Source: Pseudomonas sp. SCB32 (GTDB lineage Bacteria > Pseudomonadota > Gammaproteobacteria > Pseudomonadales > Pseudomonadaceae). From it: a stretch of 64,000 nucleotides of DNA. Under the pieces are notes generated by a model, which saw only the letters and a list, made by a program, of their open reading frames with translations, was not told the DNA's origin and made no database searches. Where the stretch lies: positions 4,154,001-4,218,000 of the forward strand of contig NZ_CP045118.1 in NCBI RefSeq assembly GCF_009189165.1, in the 5' to 3' direction. How positions within the stretch are numbered: the stretch's first letter is position 1; every line of letters begins with the position of its first letter. Shown here in pieces: positions 28,792 through 38,943 of the stretch. A program made the translations under genes and the position numbers.

Positions 28792-29787
28792 TCAGCGCAA
28801 CGCCGGCCCCTGCCAGCCCATCCACAGCGCCAGGCGCTCGGCAACGCTGGTACCCAGTTTCTTGGCGAAGCGGTCGAAGGGCGTTTCCTGGACGGTATAG
28901 TCCACCACTTCCTTCTCCTTGATGATCTCGCGCGCCACGTAGCTGGTACTGCCCAGACCGTCGATCAGACCCAACTGCAGCGCCTGCTCGCCGGACCAGA
29001 TCAGACCGGAGAACAGCTCGGGATGATCCTTGTCCTTCAGGCGATCGCCACGCCCCTTCTTCACACTGTCGATGAACTGCTTGTGCGTGGTATCCAGCAC
29101 CTGCTGCCAGAACGCCGTTTCATCCAGCTTCTGCGGCTGGAACGGATCGAGGAACGCCTTGTGCTCGCCCGAAGTGTAGACACGACGATCCACACCCAGC
29201 TTCTCCATGGTGCCGACGAAACCGAAAGTCGCCGCCGTCACACCGATGGACCCCACCAGACTGGCCTTGTCGGCGTATATCTGGTCGGCAGCACTGGCAA
29301 TGTAATAGGCACCGGAGGCGCCGAGATCACTGATCACGGCATAGACCTTGATATCCGGATGCTCGCCACGCAGGCGCTTGATTTCATCGTAGATATAGCC
29401 GGACTGCACCGGACTGCCGCCAGGACTGTTGATGCGCAGGACGATACCCTTGGTACCAGCATCCTCGAACGCCGCACGCAGCGCACCAACGACATTGTCG
29501 GCACTGGCCGGCTCGTCGTCGGCGATCATGCCCTTCACCTCGATCATCGCCGTATGGCTCGCACTGCGCGAAGCGGACTTGGACAGCCCGCCAAACGGGC
29601 TGAACAGCACCAGGGCGACGAACAGATAAAGGAAGGTCAGCAACTTGAAGAAGATGCCCCAGCGGCGCGAACGGCGCTGCTCCTGAACCCCGGCCAGCAC
29701 CGCCTTCTCCAGCAGCTTCCAGCTCTTGTCGTCACCCGCCGCGGCTTGCGCAGCCTTGCCTTCTTCAGATTTCCATTCATCCGACAT
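28792..29787 (-). CDS. sppA: S49 signal peptide peptidase, SppA/SohB type
   Basis: Inner-membrane serine protease of 331 residues. It has one transmembrane anchor at about residues 45-63 and a periplasmic S49 domain. The nucleophile Ser is in SDLGASGAYYIAS, and the general-base Lys is in DKASLVGSIGV. NSPGGSPVQSG is the substrate-binding strand. The single-domain length fits the 36-kDa SppA form. It overlaps the HAD phosphatase gene upstream by 11 bases. Confidence 0.92.
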   Translation of the reverse strand: MSDEWKSEEGKAAQAAAGDDKSWKLLEKAVLAGVQEQRRSRRWGIFFKLLTFLYLFVALVLFSPFGGLSKSASRSASHTAMIEVKGMIADDEPASADNVVGALRAAFEDAGTKGIVLRINSPGGSPVQSGYIYDEIKRLRGEHPDIKVYAVISDLGASGAYYIASAADQIYADKASLVGSIGVTAATFGFVGTMEKLGVDRRVYTSGEHKAFLDPFQPQKLDETAFWQQVLDTTHKQFIDSVKKGRGDRLKDKDHPELFSGLIWSGEQALQLGLIDGLGSTSYVAREIIKEKEVVDYTVQETPFDRFAKKLGTSVAERLALWMGWQGPALR

Positions 29788-30472
29788 CGTTGCCTACCTC
29801 GAGCACCGGCTTCACCGCACGCCCGGCCAACCAGGCGCGCAATTCATTGAAATGTCCCACTTCCAGCGCCGGAGCATACTCTCTCAGAGTCTCCAGCGAC
29901 TGCGCACCATAGCCCACCGCCACCGAATCCATGCCCGCCCGGCGCGCCATATCCAGATCGAAGGGCGAATCCCCCACCATCAGCGCATCGCGCGCATCCA
30001 CCCGGCAATGTTCGAGAATCTCACGCAGCATGCGCGGATCAGGCTTGCTTGCCGACTCGTCGGCAGCGCGGGTGATATCGAAGAAATCGGTCCAGCCCTG
30101 CCCCGCCAGCACGCGATCCAGCCCCCGGCGATTCTTGCCGGTGGCGACCGCCAACTGGTAACCCGCACGGCGAAACTCGACCATCGCCTCGGCAACACCA
30201 GGAAACAGCGGCGACGGCTGCACTTCGAGGCTCAGATAGTGCTCGCCGTAGTCGCGGCGGAAGCGGTCCAGCGACTCGCCCTCTTCTATTTCCGGATAGA
30301 GCGTCTGAATAGCCTCGGGCAGACCGAGACCGATGATGCCCTTGATCGCCTCGTCACTGCGCTCCGGCAGCCCGGAGTTGAGCGCCGCAACGCGCATCGA
30401 CTCGACGATGCGGCCGATGGAGTCCACCAGCGTGCCGTCCCAATCGAAGATCAGCAGGGAATACTCACGCAT
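29777..30472 (-). CDS. HAD-superfamily phosphatase (Gph-like)
   Basis: Cytoplasmic phosphatase of 231 residues. HAD motif I is [10 protein letters not shown] (D10, D12), motif II is VATGKN, motif III is the Lys in ESASKPDP, motif IV is [15 protein letters not shown]. It resembles phosphoglycolate phosphatases, but the substrate is not certain. The ATG at 30472 overlaps the rluC stop by 8 bases, which supports this start over the longer frame to 30733. It is the middle gene of rluC-HAD-sppA. Confidence 0.9.
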   Translation of the reverse strand: MREYSLLIFDWDGTLVDSIGRIVESMRVAALNSGLPERSDEAIKGIIGLGLPEAIQTLYPEIEEGESLDRFRRDYGEHYLSLEVQPSPLFPGVAEAMVEFRRAGYQLAVATGKNRRGLDRVLAGQGWTDFFDITRAADESASKPDPRMLREILEHCRVDARDALMVGDSPFDLDMARRAGMDSVAVGYGAQSLETLREYAPALEVGHFNELRAWLAGRAVKPVLEVGNDVG

Positions 30473-31421
30473 CCAGGCGCTCCACGGTGCGCTGCCAGAC
30501 CTCATCGACCGGCGCTTCCAGCTCCAGCACCGAACCATCCGGCATCGGCACGCGCAGGAACGCGGAATGCAGGAACAGGCGCTTGCCGCCCAGCTCGCGG
30601 ATCTCGCGGGAGAAATCCTCGTCGCCGTACTTGGGGTCACCGGCAATGGAATGACCAGCATGCTTGGCATGCACGCGAATCTGATGGGTACGCCCGGTGA
30701 TCGGGCGCGCCTCCACCAGGGTGGCGAAGTCACCGAAGCGGCGCAGCACCTTGAACTCGGTCAGCGCTTCTTTGCCTTCGGGATTCACTTCCACCACGCG
30801 CTCGCCGGAACGCAGGTTGTTCTTCAGCAGCGGCACGGCAATCTGCTTCTTCGCCGCCGGCCAGTTGCCACGCACCAGGGCGTGGTAGCGCTTGTCCACC
30901 ATCCGCTCGCCGCGCAGGGCGCCGTGCAGGTGACGGAGCATGCTGCGCTTCTTGGCGATCATCAGCAGCCCGGACGTATCACGATCCAGGCGATGCACCA
31001 ACTCCAGATCCTTGCACTCCGGACGCAACTGGCGGAAAGCCTCGATGACACCGTAGTTCAGCCCGCTACCGCCGTGCACGGCGATACCGGTGGGCTTGTT
31101 CACCACGATCAGCGCCTTGTCTTCGAAGACGATGGAAGCCTCCAGGCGCTCCAGCAGCCCCTGAGCCAGCGGCACGGGCTCGTCGCGCTCGGCGAGGCGC
31201 AGCGGTGGCACGCGCACCACGTCGCCAGCCTGCAGCTTGTACTCGGGCTTGATGCGGCCTTTATTGACCCGCACCTCACCCTTGCGAAGGATGCGGTAGA
31301 TCAGGGTCTTGGGCACGCCCTTTAGCTGGGTGCGGAGGAAATTGTCGATGCGTTGGCCGGCATACTCCGGCGCGACTTCAAGCAGCTGGACGCCGGAAGT
31401 CGGAGGGGCAGGATTCGTCAT
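30465..31421 (-). CDS. rluC: 23S rRNA pseudouridine synthase C
   Basis: RluA-family synthase of 318 residues with an N-terminal S4 RNA-binding domain (about 14-80: [31 protein letters not shown]) and the catalytic Asp in [11 protein letters not shown]. RluC modifies three uridines of 23S rRNA. I chose the ATG at 31421 (start [12 protein letters not shown]) over 31445 by likeness to the family. Neither has a clear ribosome site. It is divergent from rne, as in E. coli and P. aeruginosa. Confidence 0.94.
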   Translation of the reverse strand: MTNPAPPTSGVQLLEVAPEYAGQRIDNFLRTQLKGVPKTLIYRILRKGEVRVNKGRIKPEYKLQAGDVVRVPPLRLAERDEPVPLAQGLLERLEASIVFEDKALIVVNKPTGIAVHGGSGLNYGVIEAFRQLRPECKDLELVHRLDRDTSGLLMIAKKRSMLRHLHGALRGERMVDKRYHALVRGNWPAAKKQIAVPLLKNNLRSGERVVEVNPEGKEALTEFKVLRRFGDFATLVEARPITGRTHQIRVHAKHAGHSIAGDPKYGDEDFSREIRELGGKRLFLHSAFLRVPMPDGSVLELEAPVDEVWQRTVERLDA

Positions 31422-31449
31422 CCCGACATGATAACAATTTTTCATTCAA

Positions 31450-31478
31450 TTGAAGCACTTAATCATTGCTGCTATATT
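31450..31478 (+). promoter_or_regulatory. Candidate promoter of rne
   Basis: TTGAAG (31450-31455) and TATATT (31473-31478) with a 17-base spacer. The start would be near 31485, about 514 bases before the rne ATG. This fits the long leaders known for rne. Confidence 0.6.
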
Positions 31479-31484
31479 CGGGAG

Positions 31485-31998
31485 GCCGCCAAAAGTGGCC
31501 AGGCCCGCGGATGATCGCGTAATCGCCGTCCCCAACCGCCTGCAAACACATTGAACGGACACGAGGCAGTCCCCGGAAGCGTTGCAACGGCATGAGCGAT
31601 TCGCCCGCCGACAGCGCCTCGAAACCCAGGCCTTCAGACATGACCACGGCAACCAAGGTAGCCGTGATAAAAGCCAACCCCGCTCCCGGATTCAGCGAGC
31701 GGCACCCGGCTCTTAGGGAAATGTGCAGGGCGGAGATGCACAACTGTCGGATTGCGTTGCTTTCATGCCTTGAACGTAGACGCCTATATCGTCCGCATCT
31801 GACAGTCGATTCCTCCTCCTGATGAGTGCTTGTTCTTACTCGACAAGCAGGAAACGTAGTCGCGGCACAGCAGATTTATCCTGCTGCCGCTGGACACGGG
31901 AACGGTCCGCTGTTCCTGAGTACGTGCCTTAGCACCGACCGTGAGAGTCGTGTGTGCCGATCGCCGTTTCCGGTGGCCCCGGAAACCATTGGTACTAC
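31485..31998 (+). promoter_or_regulatory. Long 5' leader of rne with stem-loops
   Basis: About half a kilobase without a supported gene precedes rne. Near its end are stem-loops: TGCTTGT/ACAAGCA around 31826-31847, a GCAC-CGAC/GTCG-GTGC stem at 31932-31957, and GTTTCCGG/CCGGAAAC at 31966-31986, ending 12 bases before the start codon. In E. coli the rne leader binds RNase E and lets it cut its own mRNA. A similar feedback is likely here but is inferred. Confidence 0.6.
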
Positions 31999-34900
31999 AT
32001 GAAAAGAATGCTGATTAACGCAACTCAACCCGAAGAGTTGCGTGTAGCGCTGGTAGACGGCCAACGTCTGTTCGACCTGGACATCGAGTCCGGCGCGCGC
32101 GAACAGAAGAAAGCCAACATCTATAAAGGGCGCATCACCCGCATCGAACCCAGCCTCGAAGCCGCGTTCGTCGACTTCGGCGCCGAGCGCCACGGCTTCC
32201 TCCCCCTCAAAGAAATCTCCCGCGAATACTTCAAGAAAAGCCCTGAAGGCCGCATCAACATCAAGGATGTGCTCAGCGAAGGCCAGGAAGTCATCGTCCA
32301 GGTCGAGAAAGAGGAGCGCGGTAACAAGGGCGCAGCCCTGACCACCTTCATCAGCCTCGCCGGCCGTTACCTGGTGCTGATGCCGAACAACCCGCGCGCT
32401 GGCGGCATCTCCCGTCGTATCGAAGGCGAAGAGCGCAATGAACTGCGCGAAGCCCTGAACGGTCTGAACGTTCCTGGCGACATGGGCCTGATCGTCCGCA
32501 CCGCGGGCCTCGGCCGCAGCTCCGAAGAGCTGCAGTGGGACCTCGACTACCTGCTGCAACTGTGGGGCGCCATCAAGGAAGCCTCCGGCGAGCGCAGCGG
32601 CCCGTTCCTGATCTATCAGGAAAGTAACGTCATCATCCGCGCCATCCGCGACTACCTGCGCCAGGACATCGGTGAAGTGCTGATCGACAGCATCGACGCC
32701 CAGGAAGAAGCCCTGAACTTCATCCGCCAGGTCATGCCGCAGTACGCGAGCAAGGTGAAGCTGTACCAGGACAGCGTTCCGCTGTTCAATCGCTTCCAGA
32801 TCGAGAGCCAGATCGAAACCGCCTTCCAGCGTGAAGTGAAGCTGCCGTCGGGCGGCTCCATCGTCATCGACCCGACCGAAGCCCTGGTTTCCATCGACAT
32901 CAACTCGGCGCGCGCCACCAAAGGCGGCGACATCGAGGAAACCGCGCTGCAGACCAACCTGGAAGCAGCCGAAGAGATCGCCCGCCAGCTGCGCCTGCGC
33001 GACATCGGCGGCCTGATCGTCATCGACTTCATCGACATGACCCCGGCGAAGAACCAGCGCGCCGTGGAAGAACGTGTGCGCGAAGCCCTGGAGGCCGACC
33101 GCGCCCGCGTCCAGGTCGGCCGCATCTCGCGCTTCGGCCTGCTGGAAATGTCCCGTCAGCGCCTGCGTCCGTCCCTGGGCGAGACCAGCGGCATCGTCTG
33201 CCCGCGCTGCAACGGCCAAGGCATCATCCGCGACGTCGAATCCCTGTCGCTGGCGATCCTGCGCCTGATCGAGGAAGAGGCCCTGAAGGACCGCACCGCC
33301 GAAGTTCGTGCGCGCGTGCCGTTCCAGGTTGCCGCCTTCCTGCTCAACGAAAAGCGCAACGCCATCACCAAGATCGAACTGCGCACCCGTGCGCGCATCT
33401 TCATTCTGCCGGACGATCACCTGGAAACTCCGCACTTCGAAGTGCAGCGCCTGCGTGACGACAGCCCCGAGCTGCTGGTTGGTCAATCCAGCTACGAGAT
33501 GGCCCACATCGAGCACGAGGAAGTCCAGCCGATCAGTTCCACCCGCACCCTGGTCCGCCAGGAAGCCGCGGTGAAGACCGTTTCCCCGCAGTCCCCTGCC
33601 CCGCAGCAGACTGCCGCCGAAGCTGCGCCCGCGCCGGTTGTCGAAGCGCCCAAGCCAATGCCGGAGCCGAGCCTGTTCCAGGGCCTGGTGAAGTCGCTGG
33701 TCAGCCTGTTCGCCGGCAGCAAGCCGGAGCAGCCGCAACCTGCCGCCGCCGAGAAGCCGGCTGCAGAGCGCAGCGAAGGCCAGGGCGAGCGCCGCAACGG
33801 CCGTCAGCAGAACCGCCGCCGCGATGGCCGCGATGGTGGCCGCCGTGATGACGAGCGCAAAGAGCGTGGCGAGCGTCGCCGCGACGAGCGTGGCGAACGC
33901 GCCGAGCGCCCGGCCCGCGAAGAGCGTCAGCCGCGTGAAGAGCGCGCCGAGCGCCAGCCCCGCGAGGAGCGTCAGCCCCGTGAAGAGCGTGCCGAGCGTC
34001 AGCCCCGCGAGGAGCGTCAGCCCCGTGAAGAGCGTGCCGAGCGTCAGCCGCGCGAGGAACGCCAGCCGCGTGAAGAGCGTGCCGAGCGTCAGCCCCGCGA
34101 GGAGCGTCAGCCCCGCGAAGAGCGCGCCGAACGTCAGCCGCGCGAGGAGCGTCAGCCCCGCGAAGAGCGTGCCGAACGTCAACCGCGTGAAGAGCGCCAG
34201 CCCCGCGAAGAGCGTGGCGAGCGTCCGGGCCGCGAAGAGCGCCAGCCGCGTGGTGAGCGCGCCGAGCGCCAGCCGCGTGAAGAGCGTCAGCCGCGCGAGG
34301 AACGCCAGGCCAGCGATGCCGCCGCCCTGGAATCCGAAGAGCTGCTGAACGAAGAACTGCTGGAGCAGGACGACCAGGAAGGCGCCGATGGCGAGCGTCC
34401 GCGTCGCCGTTCCCGTGGCCAGCGCCGCCGCAGCAACCGCCGCGAGCGTCAGCGTGAAGCGGGTGTCGATGGTGTAGAAGGTGAAGAGGCTGGCGAGCAG
34501 ACCGAACAGGCTGCTGGCGAAGCGTCGACCACCGCCACCGTGGTTGCCGCTGCAGCTACCGCCGCCGTCGTTGCCGAAGTGGCCGAAGCTGCCACCGAGC
34601 AGCAGCCAGCAGCCGAAGCCGCTTCCGAAGCCGCCCAGCCGGTCGAGTCGCACGTGGTCGAGGCCGTGCGCACCGAAAGCGCCCTGGAGCAGACCATCGA
34701 GTTCCTGGCCAAGCCCGCCGAACAGGCTGCTGAGCCGGTCGCTGCGGAAGAAGTGCCGGCGCCTGCCGCTGAAACCGTTGCCCAACCGATCGAAGAGCCC
34801 AAGGTAGAAGCTCCGGTGGTTGCCGAAGAAGCTCCGGCTACCGCTCCGGCTCCCGCCGAAGACGCTGCCTCGGCAGTTCCGGCCAACGCCACCGGCCGCG

Positions 34901-35205
34901 CCTCCAACGACCCGCGCGAGCGTCGTCGCCAAGAGCGCCTGGCTCGCGAAGCGGCTGCTGCCGCAGCTGCTGCTCCGCAGGTTGAGCCAGCTCCGGCTGT
35001 CGAAGCCGTGGTTGAAGAAGCCGCTGCCGTGGAAGCCGAAGTCGTGGTCGAGCCGGCCGCTGAAGTCACCGCCGAGACCGTCGCGGCCGAAGTGGTGAAC
35101 GAAGCTGAAGCCATCGAGCAGACCGAGCAATCGGTTGCCGAGCAGGCTGAAGGCGAAAAAGCCGAGAAAGAAGAAGGCAACGTGGTAGAAAAACACCACA
35201 GCTGA
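31999..35205 (+). CDS. rne: Ribonuclease E
   Basis: Endoribonuclease of 1068 residues, core of the RNA degradosome and needed for rRNA, tRNA and mRNA processing. The catalytic half has the S1 domain (about 38-119), the DNase I-like domain with D300 ([12 protein letters not shown]) and D343 (VIDFIDM), and the zinc link C401/C404 (CPRCNG). The other half is disordered and Arg/Glu/Ala/Pro-rich. It has a short amphipathic membrane-targeting helix at 558-574 ([17 protein letters not shown]), nine 15-residue repeats at 637-771 and a C-terminal Ala/Glu/Val-rich tail with [21 protein letters not shown] 31999 gives the family start [10 protein letters not shown]. Confidence 0.97.
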   Translation: MKRMLINATQPEELRVALVDGQRLFDLDIESGAREQKKANIYKGRITRIEPSLEAAFVDFGAERHGFLPLKEISREYFKKSPEGRINIKDVLSEGQEVIVQVEKEERGNKGAALTTFISLAGRYLVLMPNNPRAGGISRRIEGEERNELREALNGLNVPGDMGLIVRTAGLGRSSEELQWDLDYLLQLWGAIKEASGERSGPFLIYQESNVIIRAIRDYLRQDIGEVLIDSIDAQEEALNFIRQVMPQYASKVKLYQDSVPLFNRFQIESQIETAFQREVKLPSGGSIVIDPTEALVSIDINSARATKGGDIEETALQTNLEAAEEIARQLRLRDIGGLIVIDFIDMTPAKNQRAVEERVREALEADRARVQVGRISRFGLLEMSRQRLRPSLGETSGIVCPRCNGQGIIRDVESLSLAILRLIEEEALKDRTAEVRARVPFQVAAFLLNEKRNAITKIELRTRARIFILPDDHLETPHFEVQRLRDDSPELLVGQSSYEMAHIEHEEVQPISSTRTLVRQEAAVKTVSPQSPAPQQTAAEAAPAPVVEAPKPMPEPSLFQGLVKSLVSLFAGSKPEQPQPAAAEKPAAERSEGQGERRNGRQQNRRRDGRDGGRRDDERKERGERRRDERGERAERPAREERQPREERAERQPREERQPREERAERQPREERQPREERAERQPREERQPREERAERQPREERQPREERAERQPREERQPREERAERQPREERQPREERGERPGREERQPRGERAERQPREERQPREERQASDAAALESEELLNEELLEQDDQEGADGERPRRRSRGQRRRSNRRERQREAGVDGVEGEEAGEQTEQAAGEASTTATVVAAAATAAVVAEVAEAATEQQPAAEAASEAAQPVESHVVEAVRTESALEQTIEFLAKPAEQAAEPVAAEEVPAPAAETVAQPIEEPKVEAPVVAEEAPATAPAPAEDAASAVPANATGRASNDPRERRRQERLAREAAAAAAAAPQVEPAPAVEAVVEEAAAVEAEVVVEPAAEVTAETVAAEVVNEAEAIEQTEQSVAEQAEGEKAEKEEGNVVEKHHS
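33907..34311 (+). repeat. Nine-copy 45-bp coding minisatellite in rne
   Basis: Nine contiguous 45-base units encode variants of [15 protein letters not shown]. Units 2-6 encode identical peptides but differ at synonymous bases. Unit 1 has RPARE, unit 7 ends RGE, unit 8 reads [15 protein letters not shown], unit 9 ends RQA. The period of three keeps the frame, so copy number can change without loss of RNase E. The Arg-rich stretch lies where RNA-binding arginine-rich segments of the scaffold are found. Confidence 0.92.
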
Positions 35206-35220
35206 TAGCTTTCTGGCACG

Positions 35221-35250
35221 AAAAAGGGGATGCATCTGCATCCCCTTTTT
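35221..35250 (+). terminator. Terminator of rne
   Basis: Almost perfect 14-bp palindrome (35221-35234 with 35237-35250) with core GGGGATGCA, ending in a T-run, 16 bases after the stop codon. Confidence 0.92.
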
Positions 35251-35284
35251 TATTGCCCTGCCGGTAAGGCGGCTTGCCTTACCC

Positions 35285-35357
35285 GTAGGAGCGAGCTTAC
35301 TCGCGAACAACCCCAAGGCTCCGGAGCCAGGCAATTCGCGAGCAAGCTCGCTCCTAC
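35285..35357. repeat. REP-type inverted repeat (GAGC-TTGC-TCGC variant)
   Basis: Arms at 35285-35307 and 35335-35357 are 23 bases each with one mismatch (GTAGGAGCGAGCTTACTCGCGAA and its complement). It sits between the convergent rne and murB terminators. The core differs from the GTAGGAGCGGACT type seen elsewhere in the window. Confidence 0.8.
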
Positions 35358-35410
35358 AAAAAGCGCTGACACCGCCCGGCTCATCTGAGCCCACCTCCAG
35401 CAGCAGGCAC

Positions 35411-35437
35411 AAAAAAGGGATGCCAAGGCATCCCCTT
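35411..35437 (-). terminator. Terminator of murB
   Basis: GGGATGCC/GGCATCCC stem (35417-35424 with 35427-35434) followed by TTTTTT on the minus strand, 20 bases after the murB stop. Its core resembles that of the rne terminator. Confidence 0.85.
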
Positions 35438-35457
35438 CTCTCGCATCCGGAGCTATC

Positions 35458-36477
35458 TCAATAGAGATTCGGCTCCATCTCCAGCTCAACGCCAAAGCGC
35501 TGCTGGATGTCCTCACGAATACGCCCTGCCAGCGCATACAGCTGCGTACCGGTAGCCCCGCCGTAGTTGACCAGCACCAGCGCCTGCTGGGCATGCACGC
35601 CAGCCGCGCCGTCACGGAAGCCTTTCCAGCCCGCCTTGTCGATCAGCCAGCCAGCCGCCAGTTTCACCAGGCCATCACCTTGCGGATAGGCCACCAGGTC
35701 GCTGTAGCGCGTACGCAGCTCGTCCGCCTGCCCTTCAGAAACGACCGGGTTCTTGAAGAAGCTGCCGGCGTTGCCGAGCACTGCCGGGTCGGGCAGCTTT
35801 TCGCGGCGGATCGCACAAATCACCCGCGACACATCGGCCGGAGTCGGTACAGTCACGCCCTCCTCCGCCAATCGCTGGCGCACCGGGCCGTAGTCCAGGT
35901 GCAATTGCGCCGTACGGCTCAGGGCGAAGCGCACCCGCAGGATCAGCCAGCGGCCCGGCTCGCGCTTGAAGCGGCTGTCGCGGTAGGCGAACGCGCAGTC
36001 TTCCAGGCCGAATTCTCGCAGTTCGCCAGTTTCACGATCCAGCGCAGTCAGGCCGGCGAATACGTCCTTGATCTCGACGCCATAGGCGCCGATGTTCTGC
36101 ATGGGCGCGGCGCCCACGGTGCCGGGGATCAGGCTGAGGTTTTCCAGCCCGCCCAGGCCCTGGGCCAGAGTCCAGCGCACGAAGTCATCCCAGACCTCCC
36201 CCGCTTCCGCCTCGACCACCACGCGCGCACCGTCGTCACTGAGGACGCGAATTCCACGGGAAGCCATGCGCAGTACCAGCGCCTCGACGTCACGGCTCAG
36301 CAGCAGGTTGCTGCCACCGCCGATCACCATCAGCGGCAGGCCCTTTTCGGCAGCAGCGGCGATACCTGCGCGCACCTCGGCGTCGTCATGGGCCTGGGCG
36401 AACCAGCGCGCCGCGACGTCGACACCAAAGGTGTTGTAGGACTTGAGGGACAGGTTTTCTTGCAGTTGCAGCGTCAC
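35458..36477 (-). CDS. murB: UDP-N-acetylenolpyruvoylglucosamine reductase (type I)
   Basis: Flavoenzyme of 339 residues that makes UDP-MurNAc for peptidoglycan. FAD-binding motifs are VIGGGSNLLLS and LIPGTVGAAPMQNIGAYG. The catalytic Ser lies in GNAGSFFKNP. Length and the Tyr loop fit E. coli-type MurB. The GTG start overlaps the ptpA stop by 4 bases (GTGA). It ends the exbB-to-murB run, with a terminator. Confidence 0.96.
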   Translation of the reverse strand: MTLQLQENLSLKSYNTFGVDVAARWFAQAHDDAEVRAGIAAAAEKGLPLMVIGGGSNLLLSRDVEALVLRMASRGIRVLSDDGARVVVEAEAGEVWDDFVRWTLAQGLGGLENLSLIPGTVGAAPMQNIGAYGVEIKDVFAGLTALDRETGELREFGLEDCAFAYRDSRFKREPGRWLILRVRFALSRTAQLHLDYGPVRQRLAEEGVTVPTPADVSRVICAIRREKLPDPAVLGNAGSFFKNPVVSEGQADELRTRYSDLVAYPQGDGLVKLAAGWLIDKAGWKGFRDGAAGVHAQQALVLVNYGGATGTQLYALAGRIREDIQQRFGVELEMEPNLY

Positions 36478-36938
36478 AGGCGCCTCTTCACTTCCATGAG
36501 CAGGCCATCACAGGCCTGCTCCACCAGGTCCAGCACCTGCTCGAAGCCATCCTCGCCGCCGTAGTACGGGTCGGGAACTTCGTCGATTTCCAGCTCATAG
36601 CGGCGCAGGAACAGGTCCAGCTCGGCCTTGCCATTACCGGCGCGCAGGTGCTTCAGGTCGCGCAGATTGGCGTGATCCATGGCGAGAATCAGGTCGTAGC
36701 GGGAAAAGTCCGCCACGCTGACCTGCCGCGCCCGCAGGCTCGACAGGTCATACCCCCGGCGCAACGCGGCGGCGCGAGTGCGCGCATCCGGCGCCTTGCC
36801 CACGTGCCAGTCGCCGGTGCCCGCCGAGTCGATCTCGATCCGCGCCTCAAGCCCCGCTTCGCGGACCTTGTGGCGGAACACACCCTCGGCGGTGGGCGAG
36901 CGGCAGATATTGCCCAGGCAGACGAACAGGACCTTCAT
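36474..36938 (-). CDS. ptpA: Low-molecular-weight protein tyrosine phosphatase
   Basis: Phosphatase of 154 residues with the active-site loop VCLGNICRSPTAEG (Cx5R-S) at residues 6-19 and the general-acid Asp in EVPDPYYGG. It overlaps kdsB by one base (TGATG) and murB by four. It is distinct from the Wzb type, as no exopolysaccharide genes are near. Substrates are unknown. Confidence 0.92.
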   Translation of the reverse strand: MKVLFVCLGNICRSPTAEGVFRHKVREAGLEARIEIDSAGTGDWHVGKAPDARTRAAALRRGYDLSSLRARQVSVADFSRYDLILAMDHANLRDLKHLRAGNGKAELDLFLRRYELEIDEVPDPYYGGEDGFEQVLDLVEQACDGLLMEVKRRL

Positions 36939-37702
36939 CAGGCCCCCAGGATGCGCCGTACGCGCTCCAGGTCTTCCGGCGTATCGACGCCAGCCTGCGG
37001 CGCTTCCTGGGCGTCAGCTACATGGATGCGCACGCCGTGCCAGAGCGCGCGCAGCTGCTCCAGGCACTCGGTGTCTTCCAGCCAGCACGGGCCCCAGGCC
37101 ACGAAGTCGCGGAGGAAGCGCGCGCGGTAGGCGTAGATGCCGATGTGGCGGCGATACGGCACGTTGGCCGGCAAGCTTGCGCGGTCCACCGCGAAGGCAT
37201 CGCGGGCCCACGGCAGCGTGGCGCGGCTGAAGGTCAGCGCCAGGCCGTTCTTGTCGCTGACCACCTTGACGATGTTCGGGTTGAACAGCGCCGCCGGGTC
37301 ATGGATTTCCTCGCACAGGGTGGCGATACCGGCCTCCGGGTGTGCGGCGAGGTTGGCGGCCACCTGGTCGATGATCGACGGCGGCACCAGCGGCTCGTCG
37401 CCCTGCACGTTGACCACGATGGCGTCGTCGGCCAGGCCCAGTGCGTCCGCCACTTCCGCCAGGCGGTCGGTGCCGGAGTTGTGGTCGGCACGGGTCAGCA
37501 CCACTTCGGCGCCAAAGCTCTGGCAGGCATCGAAAATGCGCTGATCGTCAGTGGCGACTACTACCTGGGTAGTGGAGCTTTTGCCGGCCTGGGCCCAGAC
37601 GTGCTGGATCATCGGCTTGCCGGCGATGTCCTGCAGCGGCTTGCCGGGCAGACGGGTGGAGGCGTAGCGGGCGGGAATAACGACGGTGTAGGCCTGGCTC
37701 AT
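36938..37702 (-). CDS. kdsB: CMP-KDO synthetase
   Basis: 3-deoxy-manno-octulosonate cytidylyltransferase of 254 residues, activating KDO for LPS core synthesis. It has [26 protein letters not shown] at the N-terminus, NVQGDEPL and [11 protein letters not shown]. It follows the Trm112-like gene by four bases and is coupled to ptpA. The grouping with lpxK is functional (lipid A and core). Confidence 0.97.
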   Translation of the reverse strand: MSQAYTVVIPARYASTRLPGKPLQDIAGKPMIQHVWAQAGKSSTTQVVVATDDQRIFDACQSFGAEVVLTRADHNSGTDRLAEVADALGLADDAIVVNVQGDEPLVPPSIIDQVAANLAAHPEAGIATLCEEIHDPAALFNPNIVKVVSDKNGLALTFSRATLPWARDAFAVDRASLPANVPYRRHIGIYAYRARFLRDFVAWGPCWLEDTECLEQLRALWHGVRIHVADAQEAPQAGVDTPEDLERVRRILGA

Positions 37703-37706
37703 GGAG

Positions 37707-37892
37707 TTACTTGTCCAGACGTTCGTCGACGTTCAGGGTGCGCGCCTCGCCTTCGAGCATCACAGGGATGCCGTCGCGCACCGGGTAGGCCAGGCCGTCG
37801 GTCTTGCAGATCAGCTCGGACTTGTCGTCGGTGAGCTTGAGCGGGCCCTTGCACAGCGGACAGGCGAGGATATCGAGGAGTTTCGGGTCCAT
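37707..37892 (-). CDS. Trm112-like zinc-ribbon protein
   Basis: Small protein of 61 residues, starting [18 protein letters not shown], with two further conserved turns ([20 protein letters not shown]). Three cysteines are visible, CPLC and one in LICK. Trm112-like proteins bind or stabilise methyltransferases. In Pseudomonas they lie between lpxK and kdsB. The ATG at 37892 has a GGAA ribosome site. The longer frame to 37910 does not improve it. Confidence 0.88.
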   Translation of the reverse strand: MDPKLLDILACPLCKGPLKLTDDKSELICKTDGLAYPVRDGIPVMLEGEARTLNVDERLDK

Positions 37893-37944
37893 GGTGCGTT
37901 CCTTGAACATGAATAGAATGCGTGCGACGCCTGGGCGGCGCCGA

Positions 37945-38943
37945 TCAGCGGGCGACCAGGCGCTCTAACTGGGCGTCGAACCAGGCGACGAAGGCCGGCG
38001 AGGGCTGCGCTTCGACGGCGAGGTACCACCAGTCGGGCGCGGCGAAGGACCGGCATTTCACCGCGTCCTTCTCTGTCATGACCAGCGGCAGCGCCGGGGT
38101 GAAGCGCAACTGCTCGGCGGTGTAGGCCGCATGGTCGGGGAAGGGATGCGGAATCGGCCGCCAGTTTAGCGCCTCGAGCGTTGCGAAGAAACGCTGCGGG
38201 TTGCCGATCCCGGCCAGGGCGTGGAGCGCCTGACCGGCGGGAAAATGCTCGACGCCACGGCGTTCGCCGCTGGCCAGGTTGACCAGGGCGGAAGGTCGCA
38301 GGACGAAGGAGAAGGCGCCCGGCGGGTCAGACGGTGCGCCGTTGTGCAGCACGGCGTCGACTTCGCCCAATCGCTCGGCGGGTTCACGCAGCGGCCCGGC
38401 GGGCAGGCAGCGGCCGTTGCCGAGGCCGCGGGCAGCGTCGATCAGCACCAACTCCAGGTCACGGGCCAGCCGGTAGTGCTGCAGGCCGTCATCGCAGAGG
38501 ATCAGGTCCAGCGGCTCTTCGGCCAGCAGCGCGCGCACGGCGCTGGAGCGGTCCGGGTCGATCATCAGCGGGACGCCGCTGCGGCGCACGATCATCAGCG
38601 GTTCGTCGCCCGCCTCCGCCGCCGCTTGCTCGGCGCGCACGCGCCAGGGCGTCTGCGGCGGCTTGGCGCCATAGCCGCGGCTGACCACGCCGACCTTGAG
38701 GCCAAGGGCGCGGCAGTGCTCGATCAGCCAGAGGATCATCGGCGTCTTGCCGGTGCCGCCCACGGTCACATTACCGACGACGATGATCGGCACCGGGGCG
38801 CGGTAGGCAGGTTTGACGCCGGAGAGGAAGTCTCGCCGACGGCCTTGGGCAACGCGCCGATAAAGCAGTTCGAGCGGCTTGAGCAGGGCAAGGGCCGGAT
38901 GGCCCTTGTACCAGGCGTCGAGCAGGCGATCGGAGAACGCCAT
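37945..38943 (-). CDS. lpxK: Tetraacyldisaccharide 4'-kinase
   Basis: Inner-membrane-associated kinase of 332 residues that phosphorylates lipid A disaccharide. The P-loop is [12 protein letters not shown] (residues 57-68), followed by VVSRGYGAK and [16 protein letters not shown]. The N-terminal segment [15 protein letters not shown] likely contacts the membrane. The ATG shares a base with the exbD stop. Confidence 0.95.
   Translation of the reverse strand: MAFSDRLLDAWYKGHPALALLKPLELLYRRVAQGRRRDFLSGVKPAYRAPVPIIVVGNVTVGGTGKTPMILWLIEHCRALGLKVGVVSRGYGAKPPQTPWRVRAEQAAAEAGDEPLMIVRRSGVPLMIDPDRSSAVRALLAEEPLDLILCDDGLQHYRLARDLELVLIDAARGLGNGRCLPAGPLREPAERLGEVDAVLHNGAPSDPPGAFSFVLRPSALVNLASGERRGVEHFPAGQALHALAGIGNPQRFFATLEALNWRPIPHPFPDHAAYTAEQLRFTPALPLVMTEKDAVKCRSFAAPDWWYLAVEAQPSPAFVAWFDAQLERLVAR

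Noticed and set aside
31459..31822. Small frames in the rluC-rne gap (31459-31743 minus, 31592-31822 plus)
   Set aside because: No ribosome site, no signal peptide or known motif, and they overlap each other. The stretch is better read as the rne leader.
31876..35412. A 1178-codon open frame on the minus strand opposite rne
   Set aside because: It mirrors the Arg/Glu-rich codons of rne. The product is low-complexity (repeats of LFTRLA-like units), has no domain, and comes from GC-rich codon bias on the coding strand. rne has all its catalytic motifs on the plus strand.
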